From: an uncultured Methylocystaceae bacterium
Lineage (GTDB): Bacteria > Pseudomonadota > Alphaproteobacteria > Rhizobiales > Beijerinckiaceae
Reading direction: 5' to 3'
DNA: 64,000 nucleotides
NCBI GenBank assembly: GCA_903870245.1
Contig: CAIQCB010000057.1
Coordinates: forward strand, 62,001-126,000
Of the stretch, positions 44,861 through 54,757 are shown in pieces. The notes under the pieces are model-generated. The model did no database searches, was not told the origin of the DNA, and saw only the letters and a list, made by a program, of their open reading frames with translations. The position numbers were made by a program, and so were the translations under genes. Position 1 is the first letter of the stretch. Every line of letters starts with the position of its first letter.

Positions 44861-45474
44861 TCGGCAAACTCAGGGGCCTCATCGACAGCTATGGCGAGGA
44901 TTTCGTGATCCTCGACGTGAATGGCGTCGGCTATGTCGTGCAATGTTCGGCGCGCACCCTGCAAAAACTGCCGCGTCCCGGCGAGGCGAGCATGCTCGCG
45001 ATCGAGACGCAGGTGCGCGAGGATTCGATCCGACTCTTTGGCTTCGAGAACGAGAATGAGCGAGACTGGTTCCGCCTGCTGCAAGGGGTGCAGGGCGTCG
45101 GCGCGAAAGTCGCGCTGGCTATTCTCTCGATCCTGTCGCCGGGCGATCTCGCTTCCGCCATCGCCACGCAGGATAAGGCGATGGTCGCCCGCGCCCCCGG
45201 CGTCGGCCCTAAACTTGCGGCGCGAATCGTCGCCGAACTCAAGGACAAGGCGCCGGCCTTTGGGGCCGTCGATCCGCTGGTCGCCAAACTCTCCGGCGAG
45301 ACGGACGCCGATACTGCGCCCTCCGGCGTGCGCGACGCGATTTCGGCGCTGGTCAATCTCGGCTATGGCCGACCGCAGGCCGCCGCCGCTGTCGCCGCCA
45401 GCGTTAAAAAATTGGGCGAGAGCGCCGAGACCGGCGCGCTGATCCGGCAGGGGCTTAAGGAGTTGGCGGCGTGA
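44857..45474 (+). CDS. ruvA: Holliday junction branch-migration protein RuvA
   Basis: This 205-residue protein has the OB-fold domain ([20 protein letters not shown]), helix-hairpin-helix DNA-binding motifs ([18 protein letters not shown] and [16 protein letters not shown]), and a C-terminal domain that contacts RuvB ([16 protein letters not shown]). It binds the junction as a tetramer and loads RuvB. It overlaps ruvC and ruvB by four bases at either end. Confidence 0.97.
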   Translation: MIGKLRGLIDSYGEDFVILDVNGVGYVVQCSARTLQKLPRPGEASMLAIETQVREDSIRLFGFENENERDWFRLLQGVQGVGAKVALAILSILSPGDLASAIATQDKAMVARAPGVGPKLAARIVAELKDKAPAFGAVDPLVAKLSGETDADTAPSGVRDAISALVNLGYGRPQAAAAVAASVKKLGESAETGALIRQGLKELAA

Positions 45475-46511
45475 GCGAAACCCCGCGACTGGTCAGCCCT
45501 TCGGCGCGCGACGACGACGCCGACCTCAGCCTGCGTCCGCTGGCGCTGGAGGATTTCACCGGCCAGGAGGCGGCCCGCGCCAATCTTCGGGTGTTCATTG
45601 AGGCGGCGAAAAAACGCGGCGATGCGCTCGATCATGTGCTGTTGGTTGGACCGCCGGGGCTGGGCAAGACGACGCTGGCGCAAATTGTCGCCCGCGAGCT
45701 GGGCGTCAATTTCCGTTCGACCTCCGGTCCGGTGATCGCCAAGGCCGGCGATCTCGCCGCGCAACTCACCAATCTTGAACCGCGCGACGTGTTGTTCATC
45801 GACGAGATTCACCGGCTTAATCCGGCGGTGGAGGAAATTCTCTATCCTGCGATGGAGGATTTCCAGCTCGATCTCATTATCGGCGAGGGACCGGCGGCGC
45901 GTTCGGTGAAGATCGATCTGGCGCGCTTCACGCTGGTCGGCGCCACGACCCGCGCCGGCCTGCTGACGACGCCGTTGCGTGACCGCTTCGGCATTCCGTT
46001 GCGGCTGAATTTCTACACGCCGCAGGAATTGGAGTTGATCGTCAGGCGCGGCGCACGGGTGCTGGGCATTGGCATGAACGCCGCCGGCGCGCAGGAAATC
46101 GCCCGACGCTCGCGCGGCACGCCGCGCATCGCCGGCCGCTTGTTGCGACGGGTGCGCGATTTCGCGGTCGTCGACGGCCTTACGACCATCACGCGCGAAC
46201 TCGCCGACCGGTCGCTATCTCTGCTCGACGTCGACAGCATCGGCCTCGACGTCATGGATCGGCGGTATCTCGACATGGTCGCCGTGAATTTCGGCGGCGG
46301 GCCGGTCGGGATCGAGACCATCGCTGCGGCGCTTTCCGAACCCCGCGACGCCATTGAGGACATCATCGAGCCCTATCTGCTTCAGCAGGGATTTCTCCAG
46401 CGCACGCCGCGCGGGCGATTGCTGACGCCGCAGGCGTTCCGCCATCTGGGCCTTGCAGAACCGGCGCGGCCGGCCGGGCAATTCGGTCTGTTTAGCGAGG
46501 AGGAGGGATAA
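45471..46511 (+). CDS. ruvB: Holliday junction helicase motor RuvB
   Basis: This 346-residue AAA+ ATPase has Walker [10 protein letters not shown], Walker [10 protein letters not shown], sensor GATTRAGLL and an arginine finger near TPLRDRFG, plus a winged-helix C-terminal domain ([15 protein letters not shown]). It drives branch migration with RuvA. Translation starts from GTG, overlapping the ruvA stop (GTGA). Confidence 0.97.
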   Translation: MSETPRLVSPSARDDDADLSLRPLALEDFTGQEAARANLRVFIEAAKKRGDALDHVLLVGPPGLGKTTLAQIVARELGVNFRSTSGPVIAKAGDLAAQLTNLEPRDVLFIDEIHRLNPAVEEILYPAMEDFQLDLIIGEGPAARSVKIDLARFTLVGATTRAGLLTTPLRDRFGIPLRLNFYTPQELELIVRRGARVLGIGMNAAGAQEIARRSRGTPRIAGRLLRRVRDFAVVDGLTTITRELADRSLSLLDVDSIGLDVMDRRYLDMVAVNFGGGPVGIETIAAALSEPRDAIEDIIEPYLLQQGFLQRTPRGRLLTPQAFRHLGLAEPARPAGQFGLFSEEEG

Positions 46512-46512
46512 G

Positions 46513-46950
46513 TTGTCGACAGTCCACACCCTTCCGGTCCGAGTCTACTGGGAAGACACCGACGCCTCGGGGCTTGTCTATCATACTTCCTATATCCGTT
46601 TCATGGAGCGCGGCCGTACCGAGTTGTTGCGCACGCTGGGACTTGTCCAGCGCGACTTGCTCGAAAGCCCGGCGGGCGCGCCGATCTTTTTTGTCGTCCG
46701 CAAAATGGACGTCGAGTTCGAACGTCCCGGCCGGATGGACGACCTGCTCGCCGTCGAGACCGCCGTCACCGCCATCGGCGGCGCTTCGGTCGATCTCGAA
46801 CAGCGTGTTGTTCGAGACGGCGAATTGCTGGTGAAGGCGCGGGTCCGGGTCGTCTGCGTCGAGGGCGGGCGGGCGCGACGCTTGCCGGCGCAGGCGCGCG
46901 AAAGTTTCCTCACGGCCTTGCGAACAGGTCTGAGCCATACCGAATGTTAA
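46513..46950 (+). CDS. ybgC: Acyl-CoA thioesterase YbgC
   Basis: From the TTG at 46513 the protein is 145 residues. GAGGAGGGA lies a few bases before it, inside the ruvB 3' end, and the TTG follows the ruvB stop after one base. It is a hot-dog-fold thioesterase of the YbgC/YbaW family with the active-site motif YWEDTDASGLVYHTSYIRFMERGR (given here as YWEDTDASGLVYH and SYIRFMERGR), including the catalytic Asp. It opens the usual ybgC-tolQRAB order. It probably hydrolyses acyl-CoA or acyl-ACP at the inner membrane. Confidence 0.9.
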   Translation: MSTVHTLPVRVYWEDTDASGLVYHTSYIRFMERGRTELLRTLGLVQRDLLESPAGAPIFFVVRKMDVEFERPGRMDDLLAVETAVTAIGGASVDLEQRVVRDGELLVKARVRVVCVEGGRARRLPAQARESFLTALRTGLSHTEC

Positions 46951-47069
46951 CCGCTCCTGCCTAATCCTTCCTTGTGCGGCGCAAAATGGCCCCGAAAAGG
47001 GCGAAATCGCTCGCGATAAACGACATTCGGACATTAACGTCGCGTCCCGCGCCGCCGCAAGGACAAATC

Positions 47070-47804
47070 ATGAATCCAGCCGAAGTCGCCGCTCCGATCG
47101 CCAATCCCGCCGTCGCCGAGATCACGGTGTGGAGCATGTTCTGGGGCGCCCATATCGTCGTCAAATTCGTCATGCTTGGTCTGCTCGCCGCTTCGGTGTG
47201 GTGCTGGGCGATCATCGTCGATAAAACGCTGCTCTTTCGTCGCGTGCGCAAGGCGATGGAGCGTTTCGAGGACAGCTTCTGGTCCGGCAATTCGCTGGAG
47301 GAGCTTTACACGAAACTCTCCGAACGGCCGACCATCGGCAACGCCACGCTGTTCGTCGCCGCCATGCGGGAATGGAAGCGCTCCTTCCAGAGCGCCGGAT
47401 CGAGTTACATGGGCCTGCAGGCGCGCATCGAGAAAGTTCTCGACGTGTCGATCGTGCGCGAGGTCGAGAAGCTCGAATCCAACCTGCTGGTGCTGGCGAC
47501 GGTCGCCTCGGCCGGCCCCTTCGTCGGCCTGTTCGGCACGGTGTGTGGCATCATGACCTCGTTCCGCTCCATCGCGGCCTCGAAAAACACCTCGCTGGCG
47601 GTCGTCGCGCCGGGCATCGCCGAAGCGCTGCTCGCCACCGCCATCGGCCTCTTCGCCGCGATCCCGGCGCTGATCGCCTACAACAAGATGCAGGGCGATG
47701 TGGCGAAGACGCAGGCGCGCATGGAGAGCTTCGCGGACGAGTTCTCCGCCATCCTGTCGCGCCAGATCGATCAGCATACGGCCAATCGCGACCGCGCGGC
47801 GTAA
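47070..47804 (+). CDS. tolQ: Tol-Pal system proton channel subunit TolQ
   Basis: From the ATG at 47070 (MNPAEVAAPIA), with an AAGGA upstream, the protein is 244 residues. It has three membrane helices: one N-terminal (about 35-55, VKFVMLGLLAASVWCWAIIV) and two near GPFVGLFGTVCGIMTSF and GIAEALLATAIGLFAAIPAL. These two pairs of motifs define the MotA/TolQ/ExbB family. It works with TolR to use the proton gradient for outer-membrane constriction during division. The frame before 47070 has no family match. Confidence 0.95.
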   Translation: MNPAEVAAPIANPAVAEITVWSMFWGAHIVVKFVMLGLLAASVWCWAIIVDKTLLFRRVRKAMERFEDSFWSGNSLEELYTKLSERPTIGNATLFVAAMREWKRSFQSAGSSYMGLQARIEKVLDVSIVREVEKLESNLLVLATVASAGPFVGLFGTVCGIMTSFRSIAASKNTSLAVVAPGIAEALLATAIGLFAAIPALIAYNKMQGDVAKTQARMESFADEFSAILSRQIDQHTANRDRAA

Positions 47805-47816
47805 GAGGAGGGCAGC

Positions 47817-48269
47817 ATGGGCGCATCCATCTCCACCGCCAAGGGCGGCGGCGGCCGGCGTCGCCGGCGCGGCGTGCCGCGCTATGGCGCTATGGCGGAA
47901 ATCAACATGACGCCGTTCATCGACGTCATGCTCGTTCTGTTGATCATCTTCATGGTTGCGGCGCCATTGTTGGCGACCGGCGTCGCCGTCGATTTGCCGC
48001 AAACGAAGGCGGGAGCGCTGAACATCGATCAGAAGCCGGTTTCCGTCGCCATCGACGAAAAGGGACAGGTCTTCCTGATGGATCAGCCCATCGAACTCGA
48101 AAAACTGCTTGAGAAACTGAAAGAGACCGTCAAGCAGGGTTTCGACGAGCGCATCTATGTGCGCGGCTCGAAGGCTGTGAACTACGGTCGCGTCGCCGAG
48201 GTGATGTCACTGGTCACGAGCGCCGGATACCGCAAAGTCGCTCTTGTGACGGAGCAGGAGAAGAAGTGA
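47817..48269 (+). CDS. tolR: Tol-Pal system protein TolR
   Basis: This 150-residue protein has a basic glycine-rich N-terminus, one membrane helix (about 37-57, DVMLVLLIIFMVAAPLLATG), and the proton-path aspartate in MTPFIDVML. A periplasmic domain follows (VSVAIDEKGQVFLMDQPIEL). It is the partner of TolQ. GAGGAGG lies just before the ATG, 12 bases after tolQ. Confidence 0.95.
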   Translation: MGASISTAKGGGGRRRRRGVPRYGAMAEINMTPFIDVMLVLLIIFMVAAPLLATGVAVDLPQTKAGALNIDQKPVSVAIDEKGQVFLMDQPIELEKLLEKLKETVKQGFDERIYVRGSKAVNYGRVAEVMSLVTSAGYRKVALVTEQEKK

Positions 48270-48279
48270 GTCGGCGAAA

Positions 48280-49434
48280 GTGAGATTTTCGCGCTCCGAA
48301 CCGGGTTTCATCGTCTCTCTGATCGCCCATGCGGGGCTTTTCCTGGCGGCTGTCGTTCTGTTCGGGTCAGCGGAAAAATTCGAAGATGCGCCGGAGACGA
48401 TCCCGATTGACGTGGTCTCGGACAGCGAACTGAATTCGGTGACGAAGGGCGAGAAAACCGCCAAAGAAGTCAAACCGTCGCCGCGCGTCGACCGCGTCGC
48501 CGATAAAACAGATCTGCCGCCCGAACCTCCGCTCGATGCGGCGAACAAGGACGTTCCCGCGCCGCCGCCAAGGGCGCCGCGCCGACCGGAGCCTGGCTCG
48601 GATAATAGTCCGGAACCGCCAAAACCGCCCAAGCGCGCTGCAGCGCCGCCTCCGACGAAGGACCCCTCGCCGGCCGACAAAAAAGTCCCCAGTCCGCCGC
48701 AGGATAAACCTCCGCCGTCGACTCCGGAGAAGGCGGCTAACACCGAGGACAAGCAAGAGCCAGAGGATGCGGAGGTCGTGAGGCCGAAGCCGCCGGCGCG
48801 TCCCAAACTTGACAGGGCGCAGGATAAACCGCCGGAGCCCCCCAAGCCGCCCAAACCCCGGCTGCGCGCTGACGACATCGCCAAATTGCTCGAAAAACGC
48901 AAAGAGCTTGAGAAGGCGAAGGAGAAACCTGACGCCGAGACCGCCGACGCGCCGTCTCAGGACGCTCGACCAAAATCCGGCGACGAGAATGCGCCGAAAT
49001 CGAAATTCGATCTCGCCAGCATCGCCAATCTGTTGAGCCGCGAGGCGCCGCAGCGGCGCGCCGCGACGGGACAGCAGATCAGTCCGGCGTCGCTTGGCGC
49101 GGCCGAGGGCGCAGCGCAAAAACTTTCGGCATCGATGGAGTCGCGCATCGCCGCCTATATTCACGATCACTATCACCCCTGCTGGGTGTCGGCGCTGTCT
49201 CTGGGCGGCGCGGCCTATGCCCCGGTCGTGGAGTTTCGTCTCTCGCGAGAGGGAGAGCTTGAAGGTCGGCCCAAACTGATCAATGGCTCTGCCAACCCTG
49301 TCGAGCGCGCGCGCGGCGAACAGGCGTTACAGGCCGTTCGCCGGTGCAGTCCGATGAAAATACCCGCCGATTTCATGCCCTATTATGAAGAAGTCCTTCG
49401 CGACATCACGATACGTTTCCGTGACGAGCGTTGA
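48280..49434 (+). CDS. tolA: Tol-Pal system protein TolA
   Basis: This 384-residue protein has an N-terminal membrane helix (about 7-27, [20 protein letters not shown]) and a long periplasmic Pro/Lys/Glu-rich spacer (about 45-260). The C-terminal globular domain (about 285-384, [18 protein letters not shown] and [13 protein letters not shown]) holds two Cys likely to form a disulphide. It bridges TolQR to the outer membrane. The start is GTG. The spacer is proline-rich rather than the alanine helix of Escherichia coli, as usual in Alphaproteobacteria. Confidence 0.92.
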   Translation: MRFSRSEPGFIVSLIAHAGLFLAAVVLFGSAEKFEDAPETIPIDVVSDSELNSVTKGEKTAKEVKPSPRVDRVADKTDLPPEPPLDAANKDVPAPPPRAPRRPEPGSDNSPEPPKPPKRAAAPPPTKDPSPADKKVPSPPQDKPPPSTPEKAANTEDKQEPEDAEVVRPKPPARPKLDRAQDKPPEPPKPPKPRLRADDIAKLLEKRKELEKAKEKPDAETADAPSQDARPKSGDENAPKSKFDLASIANLLSREAPQRRAATGQQISPASLGAAEGAAQKLSASMESRIAAYIHDHYHPCWVSALSLGGAAYAPVVEFRLSREGELEGRPKLINGSANPVERARGEQALQAVRRCSPMKIPADFMPYYEEVLRDITIRFRDER

Positions 49435-49483
49435 TGAAGGCCTTTTATTCCCTTACCTCCCAGACACACAGGGAAAACGCCAC

Positions 49484-50785
49484 ATGATTCGCCCCATCAC
49501 CCGCCGCGCCGCCGCAAGCCTTATCGCCGGCGCGGCTTTCGCGCCCTTCGCGCCGGCGCGCGCCGGCCGCATCATCGATGTGAAGGGCGGCGGCTTTCAG
49601 CCCGTCAATATCGCTGTCGCGCCATTTGTCGGCGACGACGCCGCGCGTACGGTGACATCGGTTACGCTGAATAATTTTAAGCGCTCGGTGTTTCTCAAGC
49701 CGATCGAGGCCCCGACGTCGATGGCGCCGCCGGATACGACGCCCGATCTTTCGGCGCTCAAGGGACTCGATGCGCAATTCGTGCTCACCGGACGTTCCCT
49801 TCGGGCCGCCGACGGCCGGCTTAAAACCGAATTCAGGCTCTTCGACGTAACAACCGGGGAACAGGTCGCCGGTCAGCAATATGTCACCGAGTCGGCCAAT
49901 ATGCGTCGGGTCGCGCATTTACTCTCTGATGCGGTGTTTTCGCGCATCACCGGCGAGAAGGGTTTTTTCGACACGCGCATCGTTTTTGTCGATGAGTCGG
50001 GCGCCAAGGACAAACGTCGCAAGCGTTTGGCGATGATGGATCAGGACGGCGCCAATGTTCGTTACCTGACGCGCGGCGACGAACTGGTGGTGACTCCGCG
50101 TTTCTCTCCTTCTTCGCTCGATGTGACCTATATGGCCTTCACCGCCGAAGGCGAACCAAAAGTTCTGCTGATGAACATAGAGAATGGCCAGCATGAGGTT
50201 GTCGGCAATTTTCCCGGCATGACGTTCTCGCCGCGTTTTTCTCCCGATGGCCAGAAGGTCATCATGTCCCTGTCTGAGGGGTCGAACACCAATCTCTACG
50301 CTATGGATTTGCGAACCCGAACGACGACCCGCCTCACCGATACGGCGGCGATTGATACGGCGCCTTCCTATTCCCCGGATGGCTCGCAAATCACCTTCGA
50401 GAGCGATCGCGGCGGCGCGCAGCAGATTTACGTGATGAGCGCGCATGGCGGCGCGGCGAAACGCATCTCCTTCGGCGGCGGTCGCTACTCGACGCCGGTG
50501 TGGTCGCCCAAGGGCGATTACATCGCCTTCACCAAGCAGAATGGCGGCAATTTCGCCATCGGCGTGATGAAGACCGACGGCTCCGGTGAACGCATCCTCA
50601 CCGAGGGCTTTCATAATGAAGGCCCGACCTGGGCGCCTAATGGTCTGTTTTTGATGTTCTTCCGCGAGAGCGGCGGCGGCGGCGGACCGAAAATTTACAT
50701 GGTGGATGTTTTCGGCCGTTCGGAGTCTCTTGTGCCGACGCCGGGTTTCGCCAGCGATCCGGCATGGGGTCCGTTGCAGGATTGA
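49484..50785 (+). CDS. tolB: Tol-Pal system periplasmic beta-propeller TolB
   Basis: From the ATG at 49484 ([20 protein letters not shown]) the protein is 433 residues with a signal peptide; its twin-arginine opening may route it through Tat. The N-terminal domain of about 130 residues ([13 protein letters not shown]) precedes a six-bladed propeller whose repeats read [46 protein letters not shown] and [11 protein letters not shown]. It normally binds Pal. No pal gene follows here; the next gene runs in the opposite direction. Confidence 0.95.
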   Translation: MIRPITRRAAASLIAGAAFAPFAPARAGRIIDVKGGGFQPVNIAVAPFVGDDAARTVTSVTLNNFKRSVFLKPIEAPTSMAPPDTTPDLSALKGLDAQFVLTGRSLRAADGRLKTEFRLFDVTTGEQVAGQQYVTESANMRRVAHLLSDAVFSRITGEKGFFDTRIVFVDESGAKDKRRKRLAMMDQDGANVRYLTRGDELVVTPRFSPSSLDVTYMAFTAEGEPKVLLMNIENGQHEVVGNFPGMTFSPRFSPDGQKVIMSLSEGSNTNLYAMDLRTRTTTRLTDTAAIDTAPSYSPDGSQITFESDRGGAQQIYVMSAHGGAAKRISFGGGRYSTPVWSPKGDYIAFTKQNGGNFAIGVMKTDGSGERILTEGFHNEGPTWAPNGLFLMFFRESGGGGGPKIYMVDVFGRSESLVPTPGFASDPAWGPLQD

Positions 50786-50808
50786 GCGCGGACCGGGTCG
50801 CGGGACGA

Positions 50809-51588
50809 TCAGGCGGCGACGTCCTCCGAAGCTCGGCGATTTTTCTCGATCATGGCGGCGAGGGTTGGATCTTTCGCGATGGCTTCATCAATCAACCGGT
50901 TCGACGCCGTCTCGATATCGTTTTCCAGCCGATGAAATAATTCGCGCGGCGGGAGGCCCGGCGGAATCACTGGCAGAAACTCGATCACCGCTGTGCCGGG
51001 TCGAATGATAAAGGCGCGTTTGGGCCAGAACAGGCCGGAGTTCACCGCGACGGGCAGTACTGGCGCGCCAGTCGCCTCATACAGATAGGCGACGCCAATC
51101 TTATACTGCGGCGGCGCGCCGGCCGGGCGGCGTGTGCCTTCGGGAAAGATGAATAGCTGACGCCCTTGCGCGAAAATTCTGCGCGCTTTTTCGACCAGTT
51201 GCGGCATCAACTTGCCGCCCTTGGCGCGATCAATCGCAACCTGCTCGGCGGCGAGCAAATACCAGCCGAAGAACGGGAGCCAAATTAATTCGTGTTTGAG
51301 AATATAGCTGAAATCCGAAAACCTTATCGGCAGCACGAAGGTTTCCCACATTGATTGGTGCTTGGCGGCGACGATCAGCGGGCCGGTGGGAATATTCTCG
51401 ACGCCGCGCCATTCGATTTTCAGGCCGATGATTTTATCCAGCAGCCAAAGCGTCGTTCGGCCCCACGTTCGTCCGAGCTCCTGCGCAACCTGTCGCCGCA
51501 TGAACAGGCCCGGCAACCAGATCAGGATCAAAATGATCATGTTCAAAAAGAACAGGATCTGAAAAACAAGCGATCGAAGCACAAGCAT
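50809..51588 (-). CDS. plsC: 1-acyl-sn-glycerol-3-phosphate acyltransferase
   Basis: This 259-residue inner-membrane enzyme makes phosphatidic acid. It has an N-terminal hydrophobic helix (about 5-29) and the PlsC signatures: a block I motif reading AKHQSMWETF, and the block III motif FPEGTRR. Block I normally ends in Asp (HX4D); here the fifth residue after His is Glu, a conservative change that is rare for the catalytic dyad. Block IV is LPVAVNSG. It is the last of the reverse-strand ftsE-ftsX-ydcF-plsC unit. Confidence 0.9.
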   Translation of the reverse strand: MLVLRSLVFQILFFLNMIILILIWLPGLFMRRQVAQELGRTWGRTTLWLLDKIIGLKIEWRGVENIPTGPLIVAAKHQSMWETFVLPIRFSDFSYILKHELIWLPFFGWYLLAAEQVAIDRAKGGKLMPQLVEKARRIFAQGRQLFIFPEGTRRPAGAPPQYKIGVAYLYEATGAPVLPVAVNSGLFWPKRAFIIRPGTAVIEFLPVIPPGLPPRELFHRLENDIETASNRLIDEAIAKDPTLAAMIEKNRRASEDVAA

Positions 51589-51666
51589 CGGCGTGACCGG
51601 ACATTGGGGAACCGGACGTCTTTTACGCTATCGGCGCGGGCGGGAACAAGGCGGCGCGCGGCGTCT

Positions 51667-52344
51667 TCAGGGCAGGGCGTCGCTACGACGCAATGGAGTC
51701 GTTTCGATTGCGTCAGCGTCGGGGTCAAAGGCGATACGGAAGATCGCGCGGAGGTATTTGACGTATTCACCGCCCACGAGCTGGGCGACGCGCAGATCAT
51801 TGGGCCAGTCGGCAACGTCCACATGTTCGCTGACGACGGGGAAAGGATAAAGCGCCACGCCGGGCAGGACGGCGGAAAGTTCGAGCAATGCGCGGGGCAT
51901 GTGGTAATTCGACGTAACAACGATCAGGGAACGCGTCAGATGATGCGCTTGCGCCCATTGCCGTGTTTCACGCGCATTTCCTGCCGTGTCCTGCGCCTCG
52001 TAGCCCAGATCGACGCAGCAATCGAACATGTCCCGCGGCAACGGCAGCAGCCGGGCAAGCACGGAGCTGCGTGTGGCGCGATTGACGCCGGTGATCAGCA
52101 AACGCTGCGCCTGTCCGCGCGCAAGAATGGCGGCGGCGTCGATGACACGGTCCGACCCGCCCGTGAAGGCGACAATTCCTTCCGTCCTGACCGCGAGCGT
52201 GGGCTCTTCCCGAGCAAGAGTCAGCGCAAAAACAACGAAACCGCCCAGCAGGACGACGACTACAAGTCCCAGACCGCCGAGGAGACCCCGCGCGAGGCTC
52301 GCCGAGAAGCCGGACATCCGAGCAGATGGTGGTATTCCCGACAC
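51667..52344 (-). CDS. ydcF: YdcF-family (DUF218) membrane protein
   Basis: This 225-residue protein has an N-terminal membrane helix (about 22-43, GGLGLVVVVLLGGFVVFALT) and a periplasmic DUF218 domain: IVAFTGGSDRVIDAAAILA, LLITGVNRA and IVVTSNYHMPRALLEL. Related proteins (ElyC/SanA) act in envelope homeostasis. A second Met at residue 10 is an alternative start. It lies between ftsX and plsC, an order common in Rhizobiales. Confidence 0.85.
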   Translation of the reverse strand: MSGIPPSARMSGFSASLARGLLGGLGLVVVVLLGGFVVFALTLAREEPTLAVRTEGIVAFTGGSDRVIDAAAILARGQAQRLLITGVNRATRSSVLARLLPLPRDMFDCCVDLGYEAQDTAGNARETRQWAQAHHLTRSLIVVTSNYHMPRALLELSAVLPGVALYPFPVVSEHVDVADWPNDLRVAQLVGGEYVKYLRAIFRIAFDPDADAIETTPLRRSDALP

Positions 52345-52400
52345 CTTGTCTTCCTTCCTCTCCCTTGCGCTGCTTTATCTTGGGGCGCCCTCGGTCGCGC

Positions 52401-53351
52401 TTATCCGTCTGCGTCCTTAAGATATTGAAATACAGTTCTTTGGGAAATCCATGCGGTCAGCAAGGCAACGCCGCCAATGAGGGCAAGGATCAGGCCGTAT
52501 CCAATCGGATCGAGCCCGAAATCGCCAAACATCGCTTGCATCTGATCGGCGCTGGCCGTGGCGCGCCACTGTCCAGCGAGGAGTTGCGCAAATGCAAAAA
52601 ATGCGATGGCGCCGCCCCCCCCGATCAGCGCCCCGCGCAGACCAAACGACAGAAACCGTCGACGGAATTCTCCCGCAATCAGCGTGTCATTGGCGCCAAG
52701 GATATGAAGTATGTCGACAATGTCGTGATTGGAGGCGACAGCGGCGCGCGTCGACGAGGCGATGACGACGCCGAGCGCGATCAAAACAAGAAGAAAGACC
52801 CCAATCGCCGCCAAAACAACAGCGCGCGCCATGTCGCCCAGACGCGCGATGGTTAGATGATGATCGTCCAGCGTCGCGTCGGGCAAGGCGGCGGCGAGAT
52901 CGCGCCGCAGCTTGTCGAGATCGGCCGGGCCCTCGGAATTGAGCCGCAAGACGATCACCCGCGGCGTCGGGAGATCGGAGAGATCGAGGCCCTCGCCAAG
53001 CCAGGGGGTGAGCAAAGCCTCCGATTCGTTGCGGCTGAAAATGCGCGCATTGCTGACGCCCGGCGTTTTTTCGGCGATGCCTGCGGCGATTTGCAAGTCC
53101 GCATCGATGTCGCGGTCTTTGGCGACCTGCAACTGGATCGTCGCCTCCCGCGCCGCTTCTCCTCGCCATTCGGCGCTCGTCTGTGCGACCAGAGCGGCAG
53201 CGCCGGCGCAAAGCGCCGCCAGAAAAGTCATAATGGCGACGACAAGCGTCAGCGAGCGTCCCGCTGCTGTATCTGCCGGCGCCAGCGGGTTGGAGTCGTG
53301 GGCCGGGCCGGAAGGGAAGGGGAGTTTCAAACGGGTCGGCATGGCCCTCAC
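52401..53351 (-). CDS. ftsX: Cell-division ABC transporter permease FtsX
   Basis: This 316-residue membrane protein has four hydrophobic helices, one near 35-58 and three in the C-terminal half (about 173-195, 226-248 and 276-300). The extracellular loop between the first and second carries FSRNESEALLTPWLGEGLDL, the FtsX ECD pattern. The string SNHDIVDILHILGANDTLIA is the coupling region that contacts FtsE. It regulates peptidoglycan hydrolases at the septum. Its ATG overlaps the ftsE stop by four bases. Confidence 0.92.
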   Translation of the reverse strand: MRAMPTRLKLPFPSGPAHDSNPLAPADTAAGRSLTLVVAIMTFLAALCAGAAALVAQTSAEWRGEAAREATIQLQVAKDRDIDADLQIAAGIAEKTPGVSNARIFSRNESEALLTPWLGEGLDLSDLPTPRVIVLRLNSEGPADLDKLRRDLAAALPDATLDDHHLTIARLGDMARAVVLAAIGVFLLVLIALGVVIASSTRAAVASNHDIVDILHILGANDTLIAGEFRRRFLSFGLRGALIGGGGAIAFFAFAQLLAGQWRATASADQMQAMFGDFGLDPIGYGLILALIGGVALLTAWISQRTVFQYLKDADG

Positions 53352-54058
53352 TCGAACGCCAGCAGGCGGCCATCGGCCAGTACCAGGCGGCGGGCCAAAG
53401 CATAATGATCCATCAGGCCAAGATCATGCGTGGCGACCATTACCGCCGCGCCGGCCTTGTGCATTTCGATCAGCAACCTGAGAATTCGACGCGCCAATGT
53501 TGGATCGACGTTGCCGGTGGGCTCGTCGGCCAGCACAAGCTCCGGGCGCGCAATGAGCGCGCGGGCGATGGCCGCGCGTTGTTTTTCCCCGCCGGAGAGC
53601 GAGGGCGGCCGGGCGTTGCGCACGTCGCCGAGTCCGACCCATTCGAGCAGTTCGATCACCTCGGCTCGATATGATGTCTCCTCTCTTTCCCGCAAACGCA
53701 GCGGCAGGGCGACATTTTCATATAAAGTCAGGTGATCGAGCAGCCGAAAATCCTGAAACACCACTCCCATGCGTCGACGCAGCGCGACGATGTCCTGCCT
53801 GCTGATTTTTCCCCCCTGGTCGCCGACCGCCAGAGCAAGGTCTTTCCCGACGTTACAGCCGAGATTATGGCCCATGAGCCTGATGACCCCTCGCGTTGGT
53901 CGCAGGGAGAGGGTGATCATCCGCAAAAGAGAGGTCTTGCCGGCGCCGGAGGGGCCGGTGAGAAACTGGAATGAGCCGGGCGCAATATCGAAGGTGATAT
54001 CCTGCAACGTCTCGGGGGCGTCGCCATAGCGCAAACCGACATTCTCGAAGCTCAACAT
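53348..54058 (-). CDS. ftsE: Cell-division ABC transporter ATPase FtsE
   Basis: From the ATG at 54058 (MLSFENVGLRYG) the ATPase is 236 residues; an alternative start lies at 54091. Walker A is GPSGAGKTS, the signature LSGGEKQR and Walker B LVLADEPTGNVD, followed by the switch histidine in ATHDLGL. It is a little longer than usual because of an insert of about 12 residues (GKDLALAVGDQGGKIS) before the Q-loop VVFQDFRLL. It forms the FtsEX complex with the next gene. Confidence 0.95.
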   Translation of the reverse strand: MLSFENVGLRYGDAPETLQDITFDIAPGSFQFLTGPSGAGKTSLLRMITLSLRPTRGVIRLMGHNLGCNVGKDLALAVGDQGGKISRQDIVALRRRMGVVFQDFRLLDHLTLYENVALPLRLREREETSYRAEVIELLEWVGLGDVRNARPPSLSGGEKQRAAIARALIARPELVLADEPTGNVDPTLARRILRLLIEMHKAGAAVMVATHDLGLMDHYALARRLVLADGRLLAFE

Positions 54059-54201
54059 CCGGCTATGCGATCCTGTCTCCGGTCGGCGCACGGCGGCGCG
54101 CCGTCCCGCCCCAACAGTAGCGGTTCACCACTTCTTAACCATGAGTATAGTTAACGTAAGGTTGATCGGGCGCTTTGTATGCATCCGAGCGGGGATTTTC
54201 G

Positions 54202-54747
54202 ATGGCGGCGATCATGATCGATTCGAGCGAGATCCTTCCGATGACGACGGTGAATCGGCGGTGGGAAAAATGGCTGGCGGCTATCATCATGAGCCTGACT
54301 TTAGTCGGGGTCGCCGACACAGTTCAATTACTGGGGCGCGGCGACGGCCCTGATCTGCGCGGCGTCCGCTCGCGGCTGGTCTGGGAGGAGGGCCGAAAGG
54401 TTTTGCTGATTGACGGCGAGGTCGCCAATAGCAACCGCGTCGGGACTTCCATTGCGCCAATCCGCCTCTCGGTTCGCGACCGGGAGGGAGCAGATCTGTT
54501 CACATGGATCATCGCGCCGCCCGTGGCCCATCTGGCGGCTGGGGATCGCGCTAAATTCTTTGCTCGATTGCCGTCGCCCCCGGAGGCTGGCGTCGACACC
54601 GCGGTGCGTCTGGAGCGCATTCCCTGGCCCGCGCCGCCGGCGTCGGGCCGAATGGCCGTCCCGCCAAGCGCCGGGCGGATCGCTCAGGTTGCTTCCTTGC
54701 GCGCCGCCGCCATCGACAACATTTCCAACCTGCGGAAAATGCCCTAA
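54202..54747 (+). CDS. Membrane protein related to MJ0042/DUF3426-type zinc-ribbon proteins
   Basis: From the ATG at 54202 (with GCGGGGA upstream) the protein is 181 residues; other in-frame Met lie at 54175 and 54241. It has one membrane helix (about 25-44, WLAAIIMSLTLVGVADTVQL) and a periplasmic beta-rich domain: LRGVRSRLVWEEGRKVLLID, then GEVANSNRVGTSIAPIRLSV. This matches the C-terminal domain of alphaproteobacterial proteins that begin with an MJ0042-type zinc finger and are often encoded next to ftsE. The finger itself is absent here, so the protein may be shortened. It is divergent from ftsE. Confidence 0.6.
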   Translation: MAAIMIDSSEILPMTTVNRRWEKWLAAIIMSLTLVGVADTVQLLGRGDGPDLRGVRSRLVWEEGRKVLLIDGEVANSNRVGTSIAPIRLSVRDREGADLFTWIIAPPVAHLAAGDRAKFFARLPSPPEAGVDTAVRLERIPWPAPPASGRMAVPPSAGRIAQVASLRAAAIDNISNLRKMP

Positions 54748-54757
54748 TCAGACAGGC

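Noticed and set aside
47034-48002. 322-codon reverse frame over tolQ
   Set aside because: It is antisense to tolQ and tolR; composition is a shadow of GC-rich coding sequence with no recognisable domain.
48367-49176. Reverse frame over tolA
   Set aside because: It arises from the proline-rich repeat-like codons of tolA and has no independent features.
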